A stretch of DNA of 64,000 nucleotides, taken from contig NZ_JANQJQ010000004.1 in the NCBI RefSeq assembly GCF_028281565.1, positions 62,001 to 126,000 of the forward strand, written 5' to 3'. Within the stretch, counting starts at the first letter, position 1; every line of letters starts with the position of its first letter. Both the position numbers and the translations under genes were made by a program. The notes under the pieces are model-generated. The model was not told the origin of the DNA. It was given only the letters and a program-made list of their open reading frames with translations, and searched no databases. This document shows, in pieces, positions 1 through 8,940 of this stretch. Source of the DNA: Seonamhaeicola sp. Its GTDB lineage: Bacteria > Bacteroidota > Bacteroidia > Flavobacteriales > Flavobacteriaceae.

Positions 1-2196
1 GAAGTAGTTAAAAATTCGACGGTTGAGGCTTCTGTTACATTACAAATGCGAAATCCTAAAACGGTTTTCTACGGATTCAATACCACCCGGAATTATGAAA
101 ATGCCAAATATGTCTTAAAATATGATTCGGAAACAATTGCCGAAAACACGATTCAAATAAACCCCGCTAAACCATTTACCACTACCTACAAATCAAAAAA
201 GCCATTGGACGAGTATAAATTGTTTGTTCAATTAACAGATAATAAGGGTAATGAACTTGTATCATACAAACCATACAAACCCCTTAAGCCAGAATTACCT
301 GAAACACAGAAAAGCGTTCCAAAACCAGTGGAAATAGAAACGGTAGAGGATTTATACCTTGCAGGTAGATTTGTAGAGCAATTCAATCGTCCGGGAAAGA
401 ATCCTGATGATTATTACCTGGCGGCTCTTGAAAAATCTCCAACTGATTATCGCACTAATATTGCTTTGGGTATTAGAAGAGTTAATCAAACCAGATATGA
501 AGAAGCCTTAAAATATTTGCAAATAGCCTCTGACAAACTCAATATCAAGTATTATCAGCCTAAAGAAGGAGAAATTTATTATTATAAAGGTCTCGCATAC
601 CGAGCTTTAGGCAAGATAGAGGAAGCTTACAAAAATTTTGCGAGAGCAACCTGGTATTATCAATGGTTTGCTGCCGGTAATTATCAGTTAGCACAAATTG
701 AAAGTACCCATGGCAATTACCAAAAAGCCTTAGAATACATTCAAGACGCGTATTCAACAAATACCCGGGATGGAAGAATTAATGTGCTTTACAGTGCCCT
801 CCTCAGAAAAACCGGGAACCCGGATAAAGCACTTCAAATTATTGACGATTTAATTGCTTATGACCCACTAAACTTTTCAGCCTTATATGAAAAGGGCCTA
901 GTTGAAGGCAATGCCTCTTTAAACCATTGGCATAAAAACATGCAGGACTTAAGCAACAACTATATAGAGGTGGCATCTAATTATATGAATGCCGGTTTAT
1001 ATGAAGACGGTATTAAATTATTGTCATCTATTGACAAACCAAGCAGCCCTTTGGTGTATTATTATATGGCTTGGTTTTACAGCCAGACCCAAAATTCAAC
1101 TAAACTAAACTATTGCTTACAAAGCACCAAAGGGCTTTCATTAGATTACTGTTTTCCATATCGCAATGAGACGGAAACGGTTTTAAAACACGCTATAAAG
1201 AATGACCCAAACAGTGCCACTGCTTATTATCTGCTGGGAAATTTACTTTACGACAACCGAAAAGAAGAAGCCATTGAAGCATGGGAAATGGCAGGTAAAT
1301 TAGACGGTAGTATGGCAATGGTTTGGAGAAATCTGGCTTTTAGTTCCTATTACCATCATAAAGATATGGAACAAGCTATAGACTATATAAGCAAAGCCAT
1401 TTCATTGGATAATTCCAGTCCGCTTTGGTTCGCTGAATTATCAAAATACTATGATGTTTCCAAAAGTGATCATAAAAAATGTTTAGCCATTTTGGAAAAC
1501 AATATAGAGACTGTTAAAAAAGACGTTCAGGCACCTAAAACGCTTGTTGCATTGTATAACATTGATGGGGATTACGATAAGGCTTTAGACTTTTTAAAAA
1601 CGCATCGCTTTAGAACCTGGGAAGGTGGTAGAGAAACCTATTGGAGTTATGTTGACGCTAATATTTTAAAGGCTTTGCAATTGGCTGAAACTAAAAATTA
1701 CAAAGAAGCGATCGCACATTTAGATGCAGCCATGCTATACCCTGAGAATTTGGAAGTAGGAAAACCAACGCATGATGAAAAAAATGCCATGATCCACTAT
1801 TTCAAAGGTAATGTTTACAGCCAAATGAAGCATTCAAAAAAAGCCAGGGAGAGTTATCTAAAAAGTACAACATCGGTAAATACCTGGCGTATGTATGACC
1901 TGTTATACTTCCAGGCCGAATCTTATAAAAAACTCGGAAAAACAGAAAAAGCCAACGCTATTTTTAGTGATTTAATTGAAAAAGCAAAAGCCTATAGAGA
2001 AAATGGTTTGAGCAATACTTTAATTGCTGTTGAAGAAGCTTCTGCCACCAATAATAAAGCTATTTCAAGATCTTACTATCTTGAAGGTTTAGGCAACAAA
2101 GGCTTAGGTAATATAACCGAAGCCGATAAATTATTTCAATTAGCCTTAAATGAATATCAAAACAATTTGTGGGCTAAAGTAATGAGTGAACATTAG
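1..2196 (+). CDS. TPR-rich protein, C-terminal part (5' end outside window)
   Basis: The reading frame is open to base 1, so the ATG at 46 in the ORF track is internal and the true start lies upstream. What is visible starts with about 90 residues of beta-sandwich-like sequence, followed by many tetratricopeptide-type helical repeats from about residue 100 to the end, rich in A, Y and L at TPR positions. This layout fits the C-terminal part of the large DUF5107/TPR proteins common near Bacteroidota glycan loci, which are thought to be cytoplasmic or periplasmic scaffolds. That family call is from memory of the architecture, not from a search. No catalytic motif is seen. A hairpin with a T-run follows the stop codon, so the transcript probably ends there. 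Confidence 0.7.
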   Translation, partial: EVVKNSTVEASVTLQMRNPKTVFYGFNTTRNYENAKYVLKYDSETIAENTIQINPAKPFTTTYKSKKPLDEYKLFVQLTDNKGNELVSYKPYKPLKPELPETQKSVPKPVEIETVEDLYLAGRFVEQFNRPGKNPDDYYLAALEKSPTDYRTNIALGIRRVNQTRYEEALKYLQIASDKLNIKYYQPKEGEIYYYKGLAYRALGKIEEAYKNFARATWYYQWFAAGNYQLAQIESTHGNYQKALEYIQDAYSTNTRDGRINVLYSALLRKTGNPDKALQIIDDLIAYDPLNFSALYEKGLVEGNASLNHWHKNMQDLSNNYIEVASNYMNAGLYEDGIKLLSSIDKPSSPLVYYYMAWFYSQTQNSTKLNYCLQSTKGLSLDYCFPYRNETETVLKHAIKNDPNSATAYYLLGNLLYDNRKEEAIEAWEMAGKLDGSMAMVWRNLAFSSYYHHKDMEQAIDYISKAISLDNSSPLWFAELSKYYDVSKSDHKKCLAILENNIETVKKDVQAPKTLVALYNIDGDYDKALDFLKTHRFRTWEGGRETYWSYVDANILKALQLAETKNYKEAIAHLDAAMLYPENLEVGKPTHDEKNAMIHYFKGNVYSQMKHSKKARESYLKSTTSVNTWRMYDLLYFQAESYKKLGKTEKANAIFSDLIEKAKAYRENGLSNTLIAVEEASATNNKAISRSYYLEGLGNKGLGNITEADKLFQLALNEYQNNLWAKVMSEH

Positions 2197-2224
2197 TTTG
2201 TTATTATTATATTTTTAGTTAGTT

Positions 2225-2254
2225 AAAAAAAGCAGCTGTAATGGCTGCTTTTTT
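2225..2254 (+). terminator. Rho-independent terminator after the TPR gene
   Basis: The arms agcagc (2231-2236) and gctgct (2244-2249) are separated by a 7-nt loop, with an A-run before and a T-run after. It lies about 30 bases after the TPR stop codon and just before the convergent gene that ends at 2291. The flanking A and T runs could make it work in both directions. Confidence 0.75.
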
Positions 2255-2290
2255 AGTCTATTTTTAAGCTTCCACCTCATATTATAACCA

Positions 2291-3832
2291 TTAATTAGTT
2301 GTATTTCTTAAAATAGAAATTGCACCACCTTGTTCCATCCATTGTTCGCTAATTAAAGTTTTTCTTTCTCCTGAAAAAATACTTAAGTTACTTCCTAAAA
2401 GAATATCCATATCACCATCGGCATCAATATCCCTGGCCCTAACTAACATGAAACAATTATTTAATGTCTTTAAAGGAGAAAAGGCCTTAAACTGCCATGG
2501 CTGTTCCTGGCTACTTACATTTTCAAAGTAAAGAAAAACTTCATTGTCTTTGTTTTCAAGTGAGGCATAGTAGCCTATAGAAGCGATATCTATATCACCG
2601 TCACCATCGTAATCCGCACAAGCGGTACCATAAGCTCCTTCCTGTTTATGAAACCAAACTTGCTCAAAACTATGGTTCCCTTTATTTTCAAAGATCCTTA
2701 TGCCGTGGTATGGCTTTAAGGCACTAATAAAATCATCACTGTCGCCACTGGAACAGATGATATCATCGTCTCCATCCCCATCAAAATCCATTAACTCAAA
2801 ATGGGTCGTACCATAATAAGGCGGCAATGAAATTAATTGTTGTTTTTCGAATTTAAGACCGCCTTTATTTAAAAACAGATAAACACTTTCATCTTCCTGC
2901 GAAATCAGTACATAAAAATCTTTAAGTCCATCTTTATTTACATCTTTTAAAACAAAATTGATCGCCCCTGATTTAGCATGTATTGTGGTCTTATCAATTT
3001 TTCCTTTATTAGTATAAATGTTAATCCCTCCCAAATATTTACCAAATTCGGAAATCATAATATCCATGGCGCCGTCTTTATCTAAATCGTCAACAATAAA
3101 ATCTACCGGCCTTTCCAAATTATTAATAAAAGTATTCGGTTTGTCTATGAGCACCGACAAACTTCCTGTAGGTTCATCTATATTAAACATGCGTCCCATA
3201 CTTAACAAAAGTTCTGTGGCACCACTATGCTTTACCTGAACTAGCGGAGATTTTATGCTGTAGCTTTCTAATTCATTGCCAGAAGCATCCATTTTGGAAT
3301 AAAAGGAAGCCCCATCTTCTTTATTATAACCGACCAAAAATTGGTCTTCCCTAAAATTTAGAAAGGTGAGTCCATCACCGGAAGCTTTCCACGGAAAAAC
3401 TTCATGCTCAAACAAACCCAATTCGGGAATAAACATTGGTTTTTCGGAATCAGGTAAATTTTCAGGTGAATTGTTGTCGTAATATTGAACAATGGCTTCC
3501 CATTCTTTATTGGAAACTAAACTTTCTGAAGGAAATAAGCCGGAGGCTGTTAAACGTTCTTTAGCTACTTTATTCTTAAAATCATCCAGAGTCTTTCCTT
3601 CAGGCACTTGCCCTAAATGAAGCCCCATTATGGGCAGTACTTCTTGCCAATAACGCTTGGGCATTACCTGTGGCTCAGGAAATTCGTGACAACGCGCACA
3701 ATGCATTTGTGCTAATGCTTCTCCATCTATAATATTTGTGCTATCAATTTCAGTACTTTTTAAGGCCTTCTTATCAGATTTACAATTGAAACAGAGCAAT
3801 ATAATCAAAACGAATACCTTGCCAGTTTTCAT
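2291..3832 (-). CDS. Lipoprotein with haem c motif and FG-GAP/VCBS repeats
   Basis: The chosen start is the internal Met (MKTGKVFVLIILLCFNC) rather than the ORF-track start at 3883, because it gives a clean lipoprotein signal with the lipobox Cys in FNCKS. After the signal comes a single haem-binding CxxCH (CARCH, in HCARCHEFPEP), typical of a short cytochrome c domain over about the first 130 residues. The rest carries repeated DxDxDGxxD calcium-type loops (for example DLDKDGAMD, DFDGDGDDD, DYDGDGDID, DIDADGDMD), the signature of FG-GAP/VCBS beta-propeller repeats. It is probably anchored in the periplasm or at the surface. The electron partner and substrate are unknown. It stands alone, separated from the upstream sugar operon by a strong hairpin. 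Confidence 0.8.
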   Translation of the reverse strand: MKTGKVFVLIILLCFNCKSDKKALKSTEIDSTNIIDGEALAQMHCARCHEFPEPQVMPKRYWQEVLPIMGLHLGQVPEGKTLDDFKNKVAKERLTASGLFPSESLVSNKEWEAIVQYYDNNSPENLPDSEKPMFIPELGLFEHEVFPWKASGDGLTFLNFREDQFLVGYNKEDGASFYSKMDASGNELESYSIKSPLVQVKHSGATELLLSMGRMFNIDEPTGSLSVLIDKPNTFINNLERPVDFIVDDLDKDGAMDIMISEFGKYLGGINIYTNKGKIDKTTIHAKSGAINFVLKDVNKDGLKDFYVLISQEDESVYLFLNKGGLKFEKQQLISLPPYYGTTHFELMDFDGDGDDDIICSSGDSDDFISALKPYHGIRIFENKGNHSFEQVWFHKQEGAYGTACADYDGDGDIDIASIGYYASLENKDNEVFLYFENVSSQEQPWQFKAFSPLKTLNNCFMLVRARDIDADGDMDILLGSNLSIFSGERKTLISEQWMEQGGAISILRNTTN

Positions 3833-3875
3833 ATTTTTAGTTGTCTGTTTCAAATTTGTAATGGCCATAAAGGAT

Positions 3876-3917
3876 AAAAGCACTTATTTTAAATTTAGCT
3901 CTAAAATAAGTGCTTTT
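3876..3917. terminator. Long hairpin between the mutarotase gene and the haem lipoprotein gene
   Basis: A perfect 15-bp stem (aaaagcacttatttt at 3876-3890 and its complement at 3903-3917) encloses a 12-nt loop. It has short T-runs on both sides and lies just downstream of the mutarotase stop on the minus strand. It most likely ends the sugar-acid operon transcript and separates it from the haem lipoprotein gene. Confidence 0.65.
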
Positions 3918-3936
3918 TATTAACAAACAGCTTTGT

Positions 3937-4281
3937 TTATACTAATTGAAAAACTTTTTCAAGTTCAATCCATTTTTCACCATCCTTAGCCCAGGGCAGT
4001 TCTTGCTGATAGTTCCACATTAAATTTTCCCACTCCTGAACCTTTGGGTTATTGGCATCCATTTCGGCTTTCTTCACGGGATCAAACGTCTCATCTACTC
4101 CCATGATCATGAACATGCGGTTTCCGGTTAAGTAGATTTGCATATCTACTATACCGGCATCCTTAATGCTTTTGGTGATCTCAGGCCATGCATTACCGGC
4201 TGCATGGTATTCCTTATATTCTGCTATTAATTTTGGGTTATCCTTTAAATCACAGGAATAACAATATCTTTTTGTACTCAT
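3937..4281 (-). CDS. L-rhamnose/L-fucose mutarotase-type enzyme
   Basis: 114 residues, the usual size of the RhaM-type mutarotase family (PF05336), which interconverts alpha and beta anomers of 6-deoxy-L-sugars. A Tyr/His pair in AEYKEYHAAGNAWPEI (Y22, H26) and the following Trp-Pro match the family active-site region. There is no signal peptide, so it acts in the cytoplasm. Its start overlaps the stop of the fucP-like gene by one base, showing translational coupling. In the Campylobacter jejuni fucose locus a homologous small mutarotase lies beside FucP, an SDR dehydrogenase, an amidohydrolase and UxaA. The same set is here, so the substrate is probably L-fucose or its 6-hydroxy analogue L-galactose rather than L-rhamnose. 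Confidence 0.85.
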   Translation of the reverse strand: MSTKRYCYSCDLKDNPKLIAEYKEYHAAGNAWPEITKSIKDAGIVDMQIYLTGNRMFMIMGVDETFDPVKKAEMDANNPKVQEWENLMWNYQQELPWAKDGEKWIELEKVFQLV

Positions 4282-5612
4282 TAACTTTGCCTTTTTAAAT
4301 TTCTTTTGTTACTACTGAATCCATAAAATGCCACAACGGCCAAGCATATTAATGGTAAAATGAATGAAAAATTCACTTCCGGAATAAACCCTAATACCTT
4401 CACATCAGAGAAACCATCACCTCCCCAATCTAAAATAGCGCCCTGGGCAACCGGCATTAAAGCACCTCCTACAATGGCCATCACCAATCCGGCAGAACCA
4501 ATTTTAGCCTCATCACCCATGTCTTTCAGAGCAATTCCGTAAATAGTGGGGAACATGATAGACATGAAAACGGAAATTCCAACCAATGAAAGCAATCCAG
4601 CTAACCCCGGTAAAAGGATGGCTCCTGCACTCATTATAACGCCTCCTATTCCAAACAACATCAATAATCTTGATGGATTTACCTTTTTCATTAAAGCAGT
4701 ACCAATCCAACGACCTGTTAAGAACGAAATCATAGCAGCGATATTAAAATAGGTAGCCGTATATTCTGTTCCGGTTGTGTCATTTAAATTATCGACATAT
4801 TGGAAAATATAGGTCCAACACATAATCTGAGCACCCACATAAAATGCCTGACTTACAACTCCTTGCAAATAATTTCCGTTAGCAAATAGTTTCTTGAACG
4901 ATACAGATAATGACATCTTATCCTCCTCGGCTGTTTTGGGCATTTTAGTAGCAATAATAATGGCCATAATTACAAGAACTAACACCCCTAAAGCGATGTA
5001 TGGTACACTAATAATTCCTAAATCATTTTCACGAATGGCCGCGAGCTCTGCTGAGGATAAAGCGTTGTAAGCCTCTTCAGTATAATCATCGGAACGCAAG
5101 GCACCTATCACAAAAACCTGTGCTATTACCATCCCTGTTAAAGAACCAATAGGGTTAAATGCTTGCGCTAAATTTAAACGTTGCGTCGCCGTTTCCTTAT
5201 CACCCATTATTAAGATAAGTGGGTTAGATGTGGTTTCTAAAAATGCCAATCCACAGGTAATGACCCAAAGTGAAATCAAGAAGTAATTAAACTGTTCATT
5301 GGCGGCTGCCGGATAGAATAAAAATGCACCTACAGCATAGAAACATAATCCTAAGATAATTCCCGATTTGTAACTGTACTTTCTAATGAAAAGTGCCGCC
5401 GGTAACGCCATAAAAAAGTATCCAAAATAGAATGCAAATTGTACTAATGATGCTTGCACGTTTGATAATTCCGGCATGACTTTTTTGAATGCTGACACCA
5501 TTGGATTTGTTAAGTCATTCGCAATGCCCCATAAGGCAAATAATGACGTAATAATTATAAAAGGAAATAACAATTCCTTTCTAACAACCGGTATACTTTT
5601 TAGTTTATCCAT
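4281..5612 (-). CDS. FucP-like L-sugar:H+ symporter (MFS), copy 1
   Basis: 443 residues with about 12 hydrophobic segments, matching the FHS family of the major facilitator superfamily (E. coli FucP). The family acidic residues are in place by motif: Asp33 in ANDLTNPM in the first membrane helix and Glu126 in FLETTSNP in the fourth, equivalent to the FucP proton-coupling residues. E. coli FucP carries L-fucose, L-galactose and D-arabinose, so the sequence alone cannot fix the sugar. It overlaps the mutarotase gene by one base and follows the SDR gene after a 93-base gap that holds a hairpin. A paralogue lies at 30888-32222. Confidence 0.88.
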   Translation of the reverse strand: MDKLKSIPVVRKELLFPFIIITSLFALWGIANDLTNPMVSAFKKVMPELSNVQASLVQFAFYFGYFFMALPAALFIRKYSYKSGIILGLCFYAVGAFLFYPAAANEQFNYFLISLWVITCGLAFLETTSNPLILIMGDKETATQRLNLAQAFNPIGSLTGMVIAQVFVIGALRSDDYTEEAYNALSSAELAAIRENDLGIISVPYIALGVLVLVIMAIIIATKMPKTAEEDKMSLSVSFKKLFANGNYLQGVVSQAFYVGAQIMCWTYIFQYVDNLNDTTGTEYTATYFNIAAMISFLTGRWIGTALMKKVNPSRLLMLFGIGGVIMSAGAILLPGLAGLLSLVGISVFMSIMFPTIYGIALKDMGDEAKIGSAGLVMAIVGGALMPVAQGAILDWGGDGFSDVKVLGFIPEVNFSFILPLICLAVVAFYGFSSNKRNLKRQS

Positions 5613-5652
5613 AATCTTATTTTATTGGTATTTAGTTAGGACTGCAAAATAA

Positions 5653-5670
5653 AAAAGCCAAAAGGCTTTT
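5653..5670 (-). terminator. Hairpin between the SDR gene and the fucP-like gene (partial terminator?)
   Basis: aaaagcc and ggctttt pair across a 4-nt loop. Read on the minus strand, the hairpin ends in a T-run, as an intrinsic terminator would. It lies inside the sugar operon, between the SDR stop (5706) and the fucP start (5612). It could lower transporter expression relative to the upstream enzymes or protect the mRNA 3' end. Confidence 0.5.
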
Positions 5671-5705
5671 CTTGGCTTCTTTGTCTTTTATTATGCAACA
5701 AATGT

Positions 5706-6497
5706 TTATTCTGTTAATAAAGATCGGTCTAAATGAACATAACCACCATCTACGGTAATAAACTGCCCGGTAGTATGCGATGATTTCTCTGAAATAGCAA
5801 ATAAACATTGGTCTGCGATTTCCTGTGGTGTGGTCATTCTATTTTCCAAAGGAATCTTTTTAACAATAGATTTTAGTTTTTCTTCACCATTCTCCAGGGT
5901 TTTTATCCAGCTATCGTAAGCAGGCGTCCAGCTTTCTGCAATAATGATGGCATTTGAACGAATCCCTTCTTTAATTAAATCAACGGCCCACTCCCTGGTT
6001 AATCCTAACACACCGCCTTTAGAAGCAGCATAACCGGAAGTTCCTCCTTGACCGGTTAATGCTACTTTAGAACCTATATTTAAAATATTTCCTTTTACTT
6101 TTTTGATCATAGGCAAGCAGTACTTGGTCATCGCAAAAAAGCTTACCATGTTCAATTTTAAGGAGTACATAAAATCGTCAATGGAAGCATCCAATCCGGC
6201 ACCATCATTAACCCCTACATTATTGATCAAGGCATCTACTCTACCGTACTTGTCCTCAATAACTTTGGCAGCAGCTTCAATCTGTTTATAATCAGATAAA
6301 TCGGTTTTTATAAAAATAGTATCCACGCCTTTCTTTTGAAGCGCTTCGGCATAACCATACCCTCTATCATTTCTATCTACAATCACAGGAATGGCTCCTT
6401 CATTGGCTACAGTCTGAACGATAGTCTCTCCAATACTGCCTTTAATTCCAGCTGCGCCTGTTACCACAACAACTTTGTCTTTTAATCCTAAATCCAT
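5706..6497 (-). CDS. SDR dehydrogenase of the L-fucose (L-galactose) dehydrogenase type
   Basis: 263 residues, a classical short-chain dehydrogenase. The cofactor loop is TGAAGIKGSIG, slightly longer than the usual TGxxxGxG. The catalytic residues are Ser in NIGSKVAL and Tyr/Lys in YAASK. Segments such as GVNDGAGLD, VALTGQGGTSGY, TREWAVDL, ESWTPAYDSWI and VDGGYVHLDR closely resemble the proteobacterial L-fucose dehydrogenase subgroup that oxidises L-fucose to the lactone (recalled, not searched). These enzymes usually also accept L-galactose and D-arabinose. The gene lies 2 bases from the lactonase gene. Alternatives such as a 2-keto-3-deoxy-sugar-acid dehydrogenase or KduD fit the motifs less well. 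Confidence 0.8.
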   Translation of the reverse strand: MDLGLKDKVVVVTGAAGIKGSIGETIVQTVANEGAIPVIVDRNDRGYGYAEALQKKGVDTIFIKTDLSDYKQIEAAAKVIEDKYGRVDALINNVGVNDGAGLDASIDDFMYSLKLNMVSFFAMTKYCLPMIKKVKGNILNIGSKVALTGQGGTSGYAASKGGVLGLTREWAVDLIKEGIRSNAIIIAESWTPAYDSWIKTLENGEEKLKSIVKKIPLENRMTTPQEIADQCLFAISEKSSHTTGQFITVDGGYVHLDRSLLTE

Positions 6498-6499
6498 AT

Positions 6500-7327
6500 T
6501 TATAAATTATAAAATTTCACAGCGTTAAGCCCCATGATCCTGGCTTGTTCATCAGGACTTAATCCCGCTATAAAATCAGTAGTTAATTGTTTTACTTTAC
6601 TATAATTCCCTGCTACCAAACACACCGGCCAATCGGATCCGAACATAATCCTATCGGTTCCAAAAGCTTCTAGAACCACATCCATATAAGGACGGATTTG
6701 TTCTGGAGTCCATGTATTAAAATCAGCCTCGGTAATCATGCCAGACAGTTTACAGTATACATTTTCCTGTTTGGCTATTTCTTTCATTAGCAAGGCCCAT
6801 CCATCTATAAATCCATCCTTTATATAAGGCTTGGCTATATGATCAATCACAAATTTTTGATTTCCAAAACGTCTCACCAATTCTAAAACGGCTCCTAACT
6901 GATGGGGGAAAACCAAAATATCGTAGGTAAAATTGTATCTGTGCAAAGCGAAAATCCCTTTTGTAAAATCTGGCCTTAGCACAAAATTGTGATCAGGCTC
7001 TCCCTGAACCACATGCCTAAACCCTTTTACACTTTTGAAATGCGTATATCTTTCAAGGTCTTCCTCAACAGCATAACTCCTTAAATCTACCCAGCCGACG
7101 ACACCTTTTATAAAGTCATAGTCTTCGGAAAGTTGAATTAAAAAGTTGGTTTCCTCCAGTGTTTGATCCGCTTGCACGGCAACACAACCATCAACGTTAT
7201 TGTCTTGATAGACCTGTTTTAAATCTTCTGGCGAAAAATCGCGACGGATCACCTTCATAGAGTCGTCAATCCATTCGTGTTTTTTAGGCTCGTAATTCCA
7301 GAAATGCTGATGCGAATCTATGATCAT
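6500..7327 (-). CDS. Amidohydrolase-family L-fucono/L-galactonolactonase
   Basis: 275 residues of the amidohydrolase-2 (COG3618) type. Metal-site residues are visible: HxH in MIIDSHQHFWNY (His6, His8), a His in VIDHIAKPYI, and the C-terminal Asp in MFGSDWPVC. This family includes characterised L-fuconolactonase and the Bacteroides vulgatus L-galactonolactonase, which open the sugar lactone to the acid. It sits between the SDR gene (2 bases) and the tagaturonate reductase gene (3 bases), as expected for the step after sugar oxidation. There is no signal peptide, so it is cytoplasmic. Confidence 0.85.
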   Translation of the reverse strand: MIIDSHQHFWNYEPKKHEWIDDSMKVIRRDFSPEDLKQVYQDNNVDGCVAVQADQTLEETNFLIQLSEDYDFIKGVVGWVDLRSYAVEEDLERYTHFKSVKGFRHVVQGEPDHNFVLRPDFTKGIFALHRYNFTYDILVFPHQLGAVLELVRRFGNQKFVIDHIAKPYIKDGFIDGWALLMKEIAKQENVYCKLSGMITEADFNTWTPEQIRPYMDVVLEAFGTDRIMFGSDWPVCLVAGNYSKVKQLTTDFIAGLSPDEQARIMGLNAVKFYNL

Positions 7328-7330
7328 GCC

Positions 7331-8767
7331 TTACTTTGTAAAATTTTGTAATGTTGCCTGCATACCGTTGTTAACTATACTTTCCAAGTTATTAGTTACG
7401 GCATCCAATACTCCTTCGTATTTAGTTAAATCCTCACCCCAGAAATTGGTGTTCTCAAGCGTCGCTTTTGCTGCGGCTGAAATATCGCCGGTGGCCCAGT
7501 GTGTTTTAAAGAAATCCAGGGCTGATTGATCATCTTTTAAAGGAATAGCCTCACCGTTTCTATCGCCTTTATAAAAGGCTATCAATGCCGCCAAAGAGAA
7601 TAATAAGCGCTGTGGCAAGTCCCCTTTTCTTTTAATGTATTCTAAAACGGAAGGCAAGACCCTTGTTTTGTATTTAGAAGTGGAATTCAACGAAATACTA
7701 ATTAAAGCATGCTCTAAATAAGGGTTTCTAAATCTGTCTATAACATCGTTGGCGAATTGGTTTAACTCGGCTTCCGGTAAATCCAGGGTTGGACAAATCT
7801 CTTCAAAAATGGTATCTCTTAGGAATCCTCCAACCACATCATCTTCCAAAGATTCACGTACTCTGTCAATGCCGTATAAGTAACCAACCGGCACCAATGA
7901 GGTATGTGCCCCGTTAAGGATTCTAACCTTACGCGTTCTGTAAGGCTCCATATTATCAGTAAATACAATATTCAATCCGCAAGCTTCTGCCGGAATTTCT
8001 TCCTTCACAGCTTCCGGGCCTTCGATTACCCATAAATGGAACTGCTCACCCTCCACCACTAAATTATCTTTATAACCTAATTCTGCGGTGATGGCATCCA
8101 TTTTATCACGTGGATATCCCGGTACAATTCTATCTACCAAGGTATTACAGAAGATGTTGTCATCCTCGATCCATTCTTTAAAATCGGTTCCTAAATTCCA
8201 ATCATCTGCATATTGTAAAATGATTCTTTTCAGGTTATCACCGTTTCTATCTATTAGTTCACAAGGAATGATGATTAGACCTTTATCTGAAGTACCTCCA
8301 AACGTTTCGAAACGCTTATGTAAAAGGGCCGTTAATTTTCCCGGAAAACTCGATTGTGGTGCATCATCCAATTTATCATCGGCATTATATGCAATTCCTG
8401 CTTCAGTTGTATTCGAAATCACGAAACGTAAATCCGGATTTTCTCCAATGGCCAAATAATCCGATGGATTTTCGTAAGGATTGATTCCCCTTTGAATACA
8501 ATCGATTATTTGATGCTCGCTGATAGCTTCGCCGTTTTTTATCCCGTTTAGATAAAGCGTGTACAAACCATCCTGATCGTTTAACATTTTGATTAATCCT
8601 TGATCAATAGGTTGTACCACTGTGACACCAGCATCAAAACCTGCCTGTTTGTTCATTTCATGAATCATCCAATTGGCAAATGCCCTTAAAAAGTTACCTT
8701 CTCCAAACTGAACTATTCTCTCAGTATACGTGTTTACGCATGCTGTATTTCTGTTTAATGAATCCAT
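7331..8767 (-). CDS. uxaB: Tagaturonate reductase (altronate oxidoreductase)
   Basis: Mannitol-dehydrogenase-family protein with an N-terminal NAD-binding part (IVQFGEGNFLRAFANW) and the family motif KVRILNGAHTSLVPVGYL, carrying the catalytic Lys, Asn and His. Its length (478 residues from the chosen start) fits UxaB. The ORF track starts at a TTG at 8788 inside a hairpin repeat. The ATG at 8767 (MDSLNRNTACVN) is preferred. It reduces D-tagaturonate to D-altronate in the hexuronate pathway. No UxaC isomerase is next to it. Instead it is linked to a lactonase and a zinc dehydrogenase, which suggests that tagaturonate comes from L-galactonate. Confidence 0.88.
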   Translation of the reverse strand: MDSLNRNTACVNTYTERIVQFGEGNFLRAFANWMIHEMNKQAGFDAGVTVVQPIDQGLIKMLNDQDGLYTLYLNGIKNGEAISEHQIIDCIQRGINPYENPSDYLAIGENPDLRFVISNTTEAGIAYNADDKLDDAPQSSFPGKLTALLHKRFETFGGTSDKGLIIIPCELIDRNGDNLKRIILQYADDWNLGTDFKEWIEDDNIFCNTLVDRIVPGYPRDKMDAITAELGYKDNLVVEGEQFHLWVIEGPEAVKEEIPAEACGLNIVFTDNMEPYRTRKVRILNGAHTSLVPVGYLYGIDRVRESLEDDVVGGFLRDTIFEEICPTLDLPEAELNQFANDVIDRFRNPYLEHALISISLNSTSKYKTRVLPSVLEYIKRKGDLPQRLLFSLAALIAFYKGDRNGEAIPLKDDQSALDFFKTHWATGDISAAAKATLENTNFWGEDLTKYEGVLDAVTNNLESIVNNGMQATLQNFTK

Positions 8768-8781
8768 TCTTTTTTTCTTTT

Positions 8782-8919
8782 CCTGCAAGGTCTCCGGACC
8801 TTGCAGGTATTGTTTAACTTATTTTTTAAGACTTACAAGGTTTCAAAAACCTTGCAAGTCGATTTGCTTTTTTGTTTGTTGTTTTTTAAACCTACAAGGT
8901 TTTAGAAACCTTGCAGGTT
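8782..8919. repeat. Three consecutive hairpin repeats (AAGGT...ACCTT family)
   Basis: Three inverted repeats of one family fill the gap between uxaA and uxaB. Unit 1 is at 8782-8807 (cctgcaaggtc / gaccttgcagg). Unit 2 is at 8830-8860 (gacttacaaggttt / aaaccttgcaagtc, one mismatch). Unit 3 is at 8889-8919 (aacctacaaggttt / aaaccttgcaggtt). All share the core CAAGGT and ACCTTGCA. They look like the small palindromic intergenic repeats dispersed in flavobacterial genomes. Placed inside an operon, they may shape mRNA stability or translation. Confidence 0.85.
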
Positions 8920-8940
8920 CATGTTGATTTATTTCTTTAA

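Noticed and set aside
5706-6497. KduD (2-dehydro-3-deoxygluconate 5-dehydrogenase) for the SDR gene
   Set aside because: Length fits, but the motifs match the L-fucose dehydrogenase subgroup better and the gene is in the sugar-acid operon rather than beside kduI.
8494-8510. Operator-like gaatacaatcgattatt inside uxaB
   Set aside because: It shares the core with the 15070 palindrome, but the right arm does not match and it lies deep in a coding sequence, so chance is more likely.
8782-8919. CRISPR-like array
   Set aside because: The three units are inverted repeats with diverged arms and irregular spacing, and no cas genes are present.
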